From positions 1-36,936 of the forward strand of contig JAGXRP010000062.1 of NCBI GenBank assembly GCA_018335795.1: a stretch of DNA of 36,936 nucleotides, in the 5' to 3' direction. The notes under the pieces were generated by a model. It ran no database searches, was not told the origin of the DNA, and was given only the letters and a program-made list of their open reading frames with translations. Numbering within the stretch: the stretch's first letter is position 1; each line of letters begins with the position of its first letter. Positions 25,166 through 32,504 of this stretch are shown in pieces. This DNA is from Desulfobulbaceae bacterium (GTDB taxonomy: Bacteria; Bacteroidota; Ignavibacteria; Kapaibacteriales; UBA2268). Made by a program: the position numbers and the translations under genes.

Positions 25166-27493
25166 ATGATAAAGTACATTTTATATATATTAATGCTGTT
25201 TATGACAGTCATTAACGGGATTGCTCAACAAGCTACTCAGAATATTCGAGGCAAGGTTGTTGACATAGCATCTAATGCACCTCTTGCATTTGTAAACGTT
25301 GCTTTGATTAATACAAAGTTTGGCTCACGAACTGATTCTTTGGGTAATTTCACGATTGAGAATGTCCCCGTTGGGCGATATACAATTCGATTGACAATGC
25401 TTGGATATGAAACATATGTAATGAAAGAAGTTCAGGTTACATCCGGGAAGGAGCTTTTCTTGAATTTTTCGATGAAAGAAAATGTTTACTCCACATCCGA
25501 AATTGTAGTCAAGCCAAAGATAAGCAAAGAAACGGCTATAAATAGCTCTGCTACTGTAAGCGCAAAAATGCTTAGCGTTGAGGAAGCTCAACGTTACGCA
25601 GGCGGATTCGACGACCCCGCTCGATTAGTCTCATCGTTTGCAGGTGTTTCGAGTAATGTCAGTAACAATGCATTAGTTGTTCGCGGTAACAATTCGCAAT
25701 CATTACAATGGAAATTGGAAGGAGTGGAAATTCCGAATCCCAATCACTTCGCCGATTTAGGCTCATTCGGTGGTGGCGGTCTGACTGCATTGAGTAGCCA
25801 GCTGTTAGCAAATTCTGATTTCTTTTCGGGAGCTATGCCTGCCGAATATAATAACGCGCTTTCGGGCGTTTTCGATATTTTCATGAGAACCGGGAATAAT
25901 GAAAAAGTTGAACATACTTTCCAAGTCGGTCTTCTGGGTATTGATTTTGCTTCCGAAGGACCATTTTCCAAAAGTAATTCATCATCATATTTATTTAATT
26001 ATCGTTATTCGACCTTGTCTTTACTCGAACCAATATTGCCAGAAAATGCAGGTGGCACAAGCTATCAAGACCTTTCATTTAAGCTAAATTTCATCACAAA
26101 AAACAACGGTACTTTCACATTATGGGGAATAGGTCTAATTGACGGCTCGGGTGCCGAAGCCAAAAAGGACTCAGCAGAATGGATATACGAAGTTGATAGG
26201 GAAAATCAAGATGCCAAGCAATATATGGGTGCTTTCGGGATTAGCCACACTTACTTTTTGAATAACAGTCAGTATTTGAAATCTACTTTGGCAGCGACGG
26301 TTCAGGGTCTAAATTTCAAAACAGACAAATTGGAAGATAATTCCATTTTATTCCCCAAAAATAGAATTGATAATCAAAATTATAATTTCGTATTTACAAC
26401 TACTTTGAATACCAAATTTGATGCAAAACATTCAAACAAAAGTGGATTTGTAGCGACGGCGATGATGTACAATTTATCTCTCCAATCTGCAACACCGAGC
26501 AACAGTCTATCCACCATCGTGGACGAAGACGGTTTTAGTACTTTAATCTCGGCTTATAGTGCTTCGACAATATCACTATCAAACTATTTAACTATGAATA
26601 TTGGAATCAATGGACAATTATTTACCTTGAATAATAATTATACAATCGAACCAAGATTTGGGCTGAAATATCAAGCATCTCCGCTACACTCATTCAGCAT
26701 AGCTTACGGGCTACATAGTCGCTTGGAAAAATTGAACTTCTATTTTATAAAAAATGAAAATAATGAGGCTATTAATAAGAATCTTGATTTCACTAAGGCT
26801 CATCACATAGTATTGGGCTATGATTTGAGTTTGTCCGAAACACTGCATCTGAAAATTGAACCATATTATCAGCATTTGTTTAGTGTGCCTGTGATTGCCG
26901 ATAGTTCCTTTTCGATGATTAATATGCAAAATGATTGGTTCTTTGACGGCAATTTGGAAAATAGCGGTGAAGGCAGAAATTTCGGGATAGACATCACTTT
27001 CGAGAAATATCTATCGGACAACTATTACTACATGCTGACTGCATCGCTATTCAAATCGCAGTACAAGGGTGGGGACGGTGTGCTTAGGGACACGCGATAC
27101 GATAGAAATTATGTGCTGAACTTTTTAATCGGCAAAGAATGGATGCTCGGAAGTGAAAATCAAAATATTTTGGGATTGAATATTCAACTTAGCTACCAAG
27201 GTGGCGACCGCTATTCTCCTATCAATTTCAGCGAATCGCTCGATGTACGTGAAGCAGTTTTTGACGAGCACAAAGCATTTTCAAGACAATTTGCTCCGGT
27301 TTTCACATGCCACTTCGCAGCGAGTTACAAGATAAACATGCTCGGCAAAACCCACGAAATAGCAATAAAAATGATTAATGCGACAATGTACGAAGAATTC
27401 ACGGGATTCCATTATAACCGCCACACCAATACAGTAGATGAGCGTCGCGAACCACTATTTTTCCCCTATTTAAGCTACAAAATCGAATTTTAA
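25166..27493 (+). CDS. TonB-dependent receptor with CarboxypepD_reg N-terminal domain
   Basis: A 775-residue outer-membrane protein. A signal peptide (MIKYILYILMLFMTVINGIA) is followed by a carboxypeptidase-regulatory-like beta domain (~25-110: GKVVDIASNAPLAFVNVALI; FTIENVPVGRYTIRLTMLGY), typical of Bacteroidota receptors. The plug domain includes ARLVSSFAGVSSNVSNNALV and VRGNNSQSLQWKLEGVEIPN, and the rest shows alternating beta-barrel strands ending in an aromatic-rich terminal strand (FFPYLSYKIEF). The substrate is unknown: no SusD partner or metal-chelating gene lies nearby. The LuxR gene upstream may control it. Confidence 0.9.
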   Translation: MIKYILYILMLFMTVINGIAQQATQNIRGKVVDIASNAPLAFVNVALINTKFGSRTDSLGNFTIENVPVGRYTIRLTMLGYETYVMKEVQVTSGKELFLNFSMKENVYSTSEIVVKPKISKETAINSSATVSAKMLSVEEAQRYAGGFDDPARLVSSFAGVSSNVSNNALVVRGNNSQSLQWKLEGVEIPNPNHFADLGSFGGGGLTALSSQLLANSDFFSGAMPAEYNNALSGVFDIFMRTGNNEKVEHTFQVGLLGIDFASEGPFSKSNSSSYLFNYRYSTLSLLEPILPENAGGTSYQDLSFKLNFITKNNGTFTLWGIGLIDGSGAEAKKDSAEWIYEVDRENQDAKQYMGAFGISHTYFLNNSQYLKSTLAATVQGLNFKTDKLEDNSILFPKNRIDNQNYNFVFTTTLNTKFDAKHSNKSGFVATAMMYNLSLQSATPSNSLSTIVDEDGFSTLISAYSASTISLSNYLTMNIGINGQLFTLNNNYTIEPRFGLKYQASPLHSFSIAYGLHSRLEKLNFYFIKNENNEAINKNLDFTKAHHIVLGYDLSLSETLHLKIEPYYQHLFSVPVIADSSFSMINMQNDWFFDGNLENSGEGRNFGIDITFEKYLSDNYYYMLTASLFKSQYKGGDGVLRDTRYDRNYVLNFLIGKEWMLGSENQNILGLNIQLSYQGGDRYSPINFSESLDVREAVFDEHKAFSRQFAPVFTCHFAASYKINMLGKTHEIAIKMINATMYEEFTGFHYNRHTNTVDERREPLFFPYLSYKIEF

Positions 27494-27625
27494 TTTGGGG
27501 GTTGGGGGGTTAGGGGATGGGTATTTTTACCACGAAGTGGTTAAATATGAATAACCCCGTATGAAATGCGGGGAAAGAAAACGCGACAGATTCAACAATC
27601 CCAAGGATTGAATGTAGGGGTTTTG
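27494..27625. repeat. Multi-hairpin repeat element after the TonB receptor gene
   Basis: After the stop come TTGGGG runs, then the 30-base block at 27519-27548 identical to 24107-24136 (hairpin CCAC-GAA-GTGG), then a CCCCG...CGGGG hairpin (27555-27573), then CAATCC-CAA-GGATTG (27596-27610) with AATGTAGGGG. It is the most complete of three copies in the window and lies between convergent genes, where it may also work as a terminator. Confidence 0.8.
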
Positions 27626-27639
27626 GGGTATAGTGTAAA

Positions 27640-28071
27640 TTATTCATTTCCTAATTCAAGCTTTTGAATACGGGCTTTAATTGAGCCTTTGGATCTGCCG
27701 AATAATTTAGATAACTCACTCTTTTTCATTCCATTAGAAACACTTTCTTGAAGTTTGATATCGTCTTCTTTAGTCCATGGTTTGTATGCACTCTTATGTG
27801 TTTTTCTAATTTTTTGATAAGCTGTTAAATTTTCGTCATTATTATGAGAATCATTTTCAGCAATAACTTCTAACGCTTCATTAAATATTTCAACAAAACC
27901 TGAAATGTCTTCTTCAAAGATAAGAATACTTATTTTCTTTAAAGTGTCATCTTCATCTTTTTTTACTTGTGACATTTTCAAATAAACCTTATCATAAATA
28001 GTTTTATTTACGGAAATATGAAATGTTCTGCTACCAGCTTTTAGTGCTTTCTTAAATATTATTTTTCTCAT
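27640..28071 (-). CDS. PUR-domain (DUF3276-like) nucleic-acid-binding protein with C-terminal HTH
   Basis: A 143-residue basic protein. Residues ~12-72 (SRTFHISVNKTIYDKVYLKM, then ISILIFEEDISGFVEIFNEA) match the PUR-alpha-like fold of DUF3276 proteins, which bind single-stranded DNA or RNA. Residues ~97-138 (KPWTKEDDIKLQE, SELSKLFGRSKGSIKARIQK) form a SANT/Myb-like helix-turn-helix. There is no signal peptide. The PUR part is divergent, so that call is moderate; the HTH is clear. Upstream on the same strand is a possible 40-codon reading frame. No Shine-Dalgarno sequence is seen, common in this phylum. Confidence 0.7.
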   Translation of the reverse strand: MRKIIFKKALKAGSRTFHISVNKTIYDKVYLKMSQVKKDEDDTLKKISILIFEEDISGFVEIFNEALEVIAENDSHNNDENLTAYQKIRKTHKSAYKPWTKEDDIKLQESVSNGMKKSELSKLFGRSKGSIKARIQKLELGNE

Positions 28072-28094
28072 ATTATTAACTTAATTATTGATGA

Positions 28095-28217
28095 TCAAAT
28101 TGCCCCCATCTCCCTAACAATCTTGACTGTTTCGACGCTGACGGTGGTGACGCGCATCAGCAGGTCAATGACTTTGTCTAGTTCACTGTGGTACCGTTGT
28201 ATAGCGACTAACGACAT
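28095..28217 (-). CDS. Possible 40-residue small protein or gene fragment
   Basis: An ATG at 28217-28215, preceded on the minus strand by AGAAGG at a good distance, opens a 40-codon frame ending at TGA 28097-28095, 23 bases before the PUR+HTH gene. The peptide runs MSLVAIQRYHSELDKVIDLL and continues MRVTTVSVETVKIVREMGAI; it is helical and amphipathic-looking. The QRYHSELDKVI part vaguely recalls the N-terminus of some helicase or methylase proteins, so it may be a fragment. No function is assigned. GC content is higher than in the surrounding spacer, which favours coding origin. Confidence 0.35.
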   Translation of the reverse strand: MSLVAIQRYHSELDKVIDLLMRVTTVSVETVKIVREMGAI

Positions 28218-28342
28218 TTATTTGCCTTCTTTTTTATTATTTATTTTCCAAAACGCAAAATTGCAATCTACAAACATAACAATTTTATAAATTCTTTTTT
28301 TGTCCCGTCAGTTATTGCTCCTGAAGGCAGGATAAACTATAA
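28218..28342. other. Short spacer with TCCTG-AAGG-CAGGA hairpin
   Basis: An AT-rich spacer downstream of the minus-strand T9SS gene. The inverted repeat TCCTGAAGGCAGGA (about 28319-28332) is of the kind seen in dispersed repeats. I see no U-tract on the minus strand, so terminator function is uncertain. Confidence 0.4.
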
Positions 28343-29809
28343 CTACAACTTTATAAATTTCTGTACTTTGTTTCCGATTCTGATGAAATACATTCCGGGT
28401 GCTAAAGAAGAAACATCAATTCTTAAATTCTCGCTCCTTGAGCCTGTCGAAGGGTGAGAGGGTGGATGCGCAGCAGACGGGGTAGATAGCACTTTTACTC
28501 CCAGTATATCATAAATCTGCACATTATACACATCGGAAGGTTGTGTAATCTCAATATAATCAGATGCCGGATTGGGGAAGAGTTTAAATTGCGATTCATC
28601 GGCTCTTTCAATAACGCTTGTAGCAATATCGAATGTAAATTTGTATAATAAATTTCCTACATATGTGTTTAGTAGGAATATTGTGTTTTTATTCAAATAA
28701 AAACCGAAATTTGGAGTAGTCTTAATAATATCCGAGTCGAATTTTGGAAATTCAATCCAATCTTTGCCACCATTATTTGTTAAATATTGAGTGTTATTCT
28801 GCATATTTGAAAAGCGAAGCCAAATATTATTATCGTCATATGCGATAAAATTTCCCATTAGAATTGGATTCGCTACTCTTGAAAGTGTTATATTTGTGTC
28901 TATTTGGTTTACCCATTCTTTACCCCTATCTGTTGATTTTTTTAAACTCACATGGTATTTGATTGAATCAGTATGAATTCTAAAAGTATCAATTTTTGTT
29001 ACCCAAAAAATGTTTTCACTTGTGAAATATGCAGAAACATCTATAAAAGGAATTTCAAGTGCATCCCAATTTTTACCGGCATCAAATGTACGATAAATAT
29101 ATTTTTTTGAAAATATTTTATCGTTATTATCAATTTTATATTCTGTAAGCATAAATTGATATTTGTGTTCGGAAAATATAATTAATGATGACAATATGGA
29201 GGAGTCCGGTAGAATCGGCAATGGTATTTCTTCCCAAGTTTCATTTGCAAATTTTGATTTAAAAATACCTTTTCTTGTAGCTGTCTTTTTTCTAAAATCC
29301 CAGTTTGAACCAATTATATAAAGATTTCCTGATTCATCGAATTGAGGTAAAGCTAGTAAAAGTTTTTCAGGGAAATTTAAAACTTTCCATGTTTGTCCAT
29401 AATTATATGAAATAAAATATACTCCTGTGTCAGTAGGCGGTTGTGGCCCAAACAAAGCTATATGTGGTTGGGTTGTAATACAAATAATATTATCATAATA
29501 AACCATTCCGGTTTCAGTTGGTGGTGCTATACCTTGCAAAACCCAACGATTATATATGTCAATTGAACTAATTGAATCCCAAGAATCACCTGAATCACTT
29601 GTAGTAAAGAGTTGGAAGTCGTAATCTTGGTTTTTAACTAAGGTAATGCCTTTTAATGAGTCTTTGAATACAATTTTTTGAATATTTACACTCGCGTCTG
29701 ATAAATTGAAGTCAGCTACTTGCTTTATTTCATAATTTAAAATTGGATTGCTTAAAACGATTTTAACACTAACCATAAATATTAAGAATGTAATAATTAA
29801 TTTATTCAT
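28343..29809 (-). CDS. Secreted BNR/Ycf48-repeat protein with complete T9SS sorting domain
   Basis: A 488-residue protein with a signal peptide (MNKLIITFLIFMVSVKIVLS). Five propeller-type repeats follow: TSDSGDSWDS, SYNYGQTWKV, RTFDAGKNWDA, KSTDRGKEWVN, TNNGGKDWIEF. It ends in a full T9SS type A domain: KLFPNPASDYIEIT, YNVQIYDILGVKV, LRIDVSSLAPGMYFIRIGNK, KFIKL. The protein should cross the inner membrane by Sec and the outer membrane by T9SS. A repeat-derived insert (PPSHPSTGSRSEN) sits between two strands of the sorting domain. GGAGC five bases before the ATG is a good ribosome-binding site. It resembles the protein at 446-2134; both are probably paralogous cargo of unknown role. Confidence 0.88.
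   Translation of the reverse strand: MNKLIITFLIFMVSVKIVLSNPILNYEIKQVADFNLSDASVNIQKIVFKDSLKGITLVKNQDYDFQLFTTSDSGDSWDSISSIDIYNRWVLQGIAPPTETGMVYYDNIICITTQPHIALFGPQPPTDTGVYFISYNYGQTWKVLNFPEKLLLALPQFDESGNLYIIGSNWDFRKKTATRKGIFKSKFANETWEEIPLPILPDSSILSSLIIFSEHKYQFMLTEYKIDNNDKIFSKKYIYRTFDAGKNWDALEIPFIDVSAYFTSENIFWVTKIDTFRIHTDSIKYHVSLKKSTDRGKEWVNQIDTNITLSRVANPILMGNFIAYDDNNIWLRFSNMQNNTQYLTNNGGKDWIEFPKFDSDIIKTTPNFGFYLNKNTIFLLNTYVGNLLYKFTFDIATSVIERADESQFKLFPNPASDYIEITQPSDVYNVQIYDILGVKVLSTPSAAHPPSHPSTGSRSENLRIDVSSLAPGMYFIRIGNKVQKFIKL
28429..28461. repeat. Dispersed repeat translated inside a T9SS domain
   Basis: On the minus strand this reads CACCCTTCGACAGGCTCAAG followed by GAGCGAG, matching the widespread CCCTTCGACAGGCTCAGGG type of bacterial repeat. 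It encodes PSHPSTGSRS between the VKVLS and LRIDVS strands, the same loop that holds the palindrome at 318-348 in the severed gene. Confidence 0.65.
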
Positions 29810-29846
29810 ACTGTAGCTCCAAAAAATAAAATAAAATTAAAATATC

Positions 29847-29872
29847 GGGGTGCAGAATAACATCTGCACCCC
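29847..29872 (-). terminator. Terminator of the 287-residue T9SS protein gene
   Basis: GGGGTGCAG (29847-29855) and CTGCACCCC (29864-29872) form a nine-bp GC-rich stem with an eight-base loop. Read on the minus strand it is followed by ATATTTTAATTTTATTTT, a loose U-rich tail. It lies nine bases after the minus-strand gene's stop. Confidence 0.75.
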
Positions 29873-29880
29873 TATTATTA

Positions 29881-30744
29881 TTATTCAATCAAAAATCTAC
29901 CGGCGGATTTTATTTTACCGTTTTGTATTACGTTATACAAATATGCACCTGTTGGGTACTTGCTCAAATCAATTTCTATGCTTTGATTAGGTTGCTTTGA
30001 TAAATATTTACTAACTTCCATTCCTATAGAATTATAAACAATCAAATCGTAAGTGAAATCGTCACTCGAGTTGAATATAAAGTTGAATATACCTTTATTT
30101 GGATTTGGGAATAATTCAGAGGTAAATAAACCCAAGAAATCTGTATTCAAGTCTTCTGCCATTTTATATAAGTATCCATTAGGATTACAAATTGTAAAAC
30201 AATTAATACCCATATATGGTTCACAATTCGGTAATGGCAATACTTGATCCTCTACAATACTAGTGATAAGCTCACCTTCCTTTGTAACTGTATAACGATA
30301 TCTACAACAATCTGTATTATTTGGGCATGGGTTCATTACCGGATGAGGTCCCATTAATTGTGTTGACCAGCAGGATTGTAAAAACATTTGTGATACAGTT
30401 GTTGCATCTTCCTCTGATTCCTCAATTAAAAACTGCACTAATGAATTAATACCAAATTGTAGCAATTCTTCATAACTTAATCCACAATTTTCACAATCAA
30501 TGATGTGTACTTCGTATAAATACCACTGATGTTCTGTCAAGCCAAGACAATTTGCTTCACGATAATAATAAAATAGCCGTACCTTACAAGGTGGGCAAGT
30601 ATAAAGTGGGAAGTCTTTAGTTACTTGAATCCAATCGCCGGTACAATTGTTATCACATGGCATTTGCCACTGAGCTTCAGTTTCAAATTTGGATAATAGC
30701 ATGTTTGCTATCAGCAAAATCGAAAATATTAATATGTTTTTCAT
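29881..30744 (-). CDS. Cysteine-rich secreted protein with T9SS sorting domain
   Basis: A 287-residue protein. A signal peptide (MKNILIFSILLIANMLLS...) leads to a ~190-residue cysteine-rich region (CDNNCTGDW, YTCPPCKVR, CENCGLSY, CPNNTDCCRYRY) that suggests disulfides and an extracellular life, but matches no domain I know. The last ~75 residues are a T9SS type A domain (ELFPNPNKGIFNFIF, LIVYNSIGMEV, IDLSKYPTGAYLYNVI, SAGRFLIE). AGGAATT precedes the ATG at 30744. It is followed by a terminator and then a second T9SS cargo gene on the same strand, so the two are separate transcripts. Confidence 0.85.
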   Translation of the reverse strand: MKNILIFSILLIANMLLSKFETEAQWQMPCDNNCTGDWIQVTKDFPLYTCPPCKVRLFYYYREANCLGLTEHQWYLYEVHIIDCENCGLSYEELLQFGINSLVQFLIEESEEDATTVSQMFLQSCWSTQLMGPHPVMNPCPNNTDCCRYRYTVTKEGELITSIVEDQVLPLPNCEPYMGINCFTICNPNGYLYKMAEDLNTDFLGLFTSELFPNPNKGIFNFIFNSSDDFTYDLIVYNSIGMEVSKYLSKQPNQSIEIDLSKYPTGAYLYNVIQNGKIKSAGRFLIE

Positions 30745-31042
30745 GATTAAATTCCTAATATTTTATACAATTTAATTTATTAAAACACAAAAACAAATAC
30801 ACTTAGAAATGCTCGCGGTGGGTATAAGACATCCCCAAAGCTCCCCGTGCTTTAGGTGCTTTGCTGACAATCATAAACGACCTCGCTTGTTTTTGAGCGA
30901 ATACGATTTATAGTATGTCAATGAACGTTGCGAGAGTTTGGTTGATAAAATTAGACTATGATTCTTGTGTGTTGCAAGTGTAATGGATTGTAGAAAAGTT
31001 CCGTGCAATAGGGTACAATAAGATTTTAACATCTCGTCGCTC

Positions 31043-31074
31043 CTCTGTAGCTCTGTAGCTCTGTAGCTCTGTAG
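31043..31074. repeat. Four tandem copies of CTCTGTAG
   Basis: Exact head-to-tail copies at 31043, 31051, 31059 and 31067. A simple sequence repeat of this length can change copy number by slippage; as it lies outside any gene, only a transcriptional effect could follow. Confidence 0.95.
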
Positions 31075-31218
31075 AAATCCCTGTTTTACAAATTTTCAAC
31101 ATCAATTGTCTTTATTGTATGTTTATACAATGCTAACTTAATATAGCTTTTTGACATTTGCAAATAAAATATCAAAATTTTATAAAATTTTCATTCTTCA
31201 TGTTGCAAAGTAGTAAGA

Positions 31219-31302
31219 AGCTGCGTCATTCTGAGCGAAGCGAAGAATCCATGCCTTTTATGAAAACTTGATTCTTCGACTACGTCTTCAGAATGACCAG
31301 CT
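31219..31302. repeat. Palindromic dispersed repeat of the GTCATTCTGAGCG type
   Basis: The left arm (31225-31249) starts GTCATTCTGAGCGAAGCGAA and ends GAATC; the right arm (31270-31297) is GATTCTTCG...CAGAATGAC, its imperfect reverse complement. Outer AGCTG/CAGCT bases extend the pairing to 31219-31302. This repeat type is common in Bacteroidota/Chlorobi-related genomes. Confidence 0.8.
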
Positions 31303-31354
31303 GTTTCGTTCAGAACGCTGTTACAGTCCCTACATTTCAGATGTGCCTCAGCTT

Positions 31355-31403
31355 AGATGGACTCCATCTCATAAGTGCCACATGTAACAGGTGGAGTCCA
31401 TCT
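31355..31403. repeat. Inverted repeat AGATGGACTCCA
   Basis: AGATGGACTCCA (31355-31366) is the exact reverse complement of TGGAGTCCATCT (31392-31403), with 25 bases between. The left arm also extends into its own palindrome (AGATGGA-C-TCCATCT, 31355-31369). It is probably another dispersed repeat. Confidence 0.8.
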
Positions 31404-31489
31404 GTCAACACCCACGAATTCCATGCAATAAAATCCCTGAATAGCAGTTTATATCCTATATTTTGTTAATTTCGCATTGGGTTGAATAG

Positions 31490-32077
31490 ATGAAATTTTT
31501 AGCTCTGAATTGTAGTAGTGCCGGGGATGTGCGTTTAGACAAGGCTTTCGATTTGATGATAGAAAAGTTGGGACCAACAGCTGAAATTAACAAATTTACT
31601 ATTCGCGATTTGGACATCAAACCCTGCTACAGTTGCACTGCACAGTATTCCTACAAATATGACGATAAATGCAGATGCGATGACGATATGAACAAAATGT
31701 ATCCCTTTTTCAAGGAAAGTGACACTTGGTTCTTTGCGCTCAAAGTGGAAGATATTGAATCCTTGACTTATCTCCGAAATCTTTTGGATAGAATGGAGCC
31801 TTTGTTCCAGCCAATCTATTTCTTAGATAATGGAATGGATTTCAGCTCTGCGCCGGATATCAAGCTTAACGGTAAGATTGCCGGTTTAGTTTTTTGTGAA
31901 ACTGAATATAAAGAGACAGCTGAAAAAATTGCCGAACATCTTGAATCAGTGAGTATTTTGTTCGACAAGAAATTTTCGAGCGTTGAATTGATTGATTCCA
32001 AAGCCGATGATACTTATATCTCGGAACGAATTGACGACATGCTGAACAAACTTAGCGAAGAAATTACAGCCCTGTAA
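31490..32077 (+). CDS. Flavodoxin-like/NADPH-dependent FMN reductase-family protein
   Basis: A 195-residue protein with the layout of the iron-sulfur flavoprotein/FMN reductase group: an N-terminal MKFLALNCSSAGDVRLDKAF nucleotide loop, TIRDLDIKPCYSCTAQ, then a cysteine pair (Cys61, Cys63) before DDDMNKMYPFFKESDTWFFA. Cys46 and Cys49 complete a possible cluster-binding set. The usual S-P-x-Y segment after the 'D-x-x-F-A' strand is absent (ALKVEDIESLTYL), so flavin binding may be altered. The role is probably redox, the substrate unknown. The 3' end overlaps rpiB on the other strand by 14 bases. Confidence 0.65.
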   Translation: MKFLALNCSSAGDVRLDKAFDLMIEKLGPTAEINKFTIRDLDIKPCYSCTAQYSYKYDDKCRCDDDMNKMYPFFKESDTWFFALKVEDIESLTYLRNLLDRMEPLFQPIYFLDNGMDFSSAPDIKLNGKIAGLVFCETEYKETAEKIAEHLESVSILFDKKFSSVELIDSKADDTYISERIDDMLNKLSEEITAL

Positions 32078-32504
32078 GGGAATGAATCTTTAAAACTCTT
32101 AGCTCATGTCTGCCCGCTTCAAAATTAGTCGCGATAAACTTCTCCGTAATCGCCTTTGCGTTTTCCGAATCGATTAATCTCGCACCCATACACAAAACAT
32201 TCGCATTATTGTGGCTTCGGGCGAGTTCTGCCATTTCGGATGTCAAACAATTTGCAGCTCTTATTCCACGAACTTTGTTGGCAGTTATAGCCATTCCTGT
32301 GCCGGTGCCGCAAATCAAAATCCCAAGCTCGTATTTCTTGGTTGCTACAGAATCAGCCACAGTTAATGCAAAATCAGGATAATCAACGCTCTCGGGAGAT
32401 TTCACTCCATAATCTATTACATCGTGACCTTTTGATTGCAAAAATGATATGATTTCCTTTTTTAAATCATATCCTGCGTGGTCGGAACCGATTGATAATT
32501 TCAT
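32064..32504 (-). CDS. rpiB: Ribose 5-phosphate isomerase B
   Basis: A 146-residue RpiB/LacAB-family isomerase, interconverting ribose 5-phosphate and ribulose 5-phosphate in the non-oxidative pentose phosphate pathway. Family features are intact: SDHAGYDLKK (Asp8, His9), the catalytic Cys65 in ICGTGTGMAITANKVRGIRA, and His98 in the ARSHNNANVLCMGAR block. The C-terminus ends GRHELRVLKIHSLTGL. The length is normal. The gene is convergent and overlapping with the flavodoxin-like gene. Upstream of its start lies the AT-rich spacer with DnaA boxes. Confidence 0.96.
   Translation of the reverse strand: MKLSIGSDHAGYDLKKEIISFLQSKGHDVIDYGVKSPESVDYPDFALTVADSVATKKYELGILICGTGTGMAITANKVRGIRAANCLTSEMAELARSHNNANVLCMGARLIDSENAKAITEKFIATNFEAGRHELRVLKIHSLTGL

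Larger units (their letters stand above)
30745..31489. other. Repeat-rich 745-base intergenic region
   Basis: No supported gene. It holds, from left to right, the upstream region of the T9SS gene, a GC-richer patch (30810-30900) with GCTCCCCGTGCTTTAGG-type repeat sequence, an (CTCTGTAG)x4 tandem repeat, an AT-rich stretch with ACAAATTTTCAACATC (31088-31103), a large imperfect inverted repeat (31219-31302) and a second inverted repeat (31355-31403). It looks like a landing zone for short dispersed repeats. Confidence 0.6.

Noticed and set aside
31043-31074. CRISPR array
   Set aside because: The repeat unit is only eight bases with no spacers, and no cas gene is present.
30745-31489. Structured RNA or tRNA in the large spacer
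   Set aside because: The stems present are explained by dispersed repeats; I found no tRNA cloverleaf or known RNA motif.
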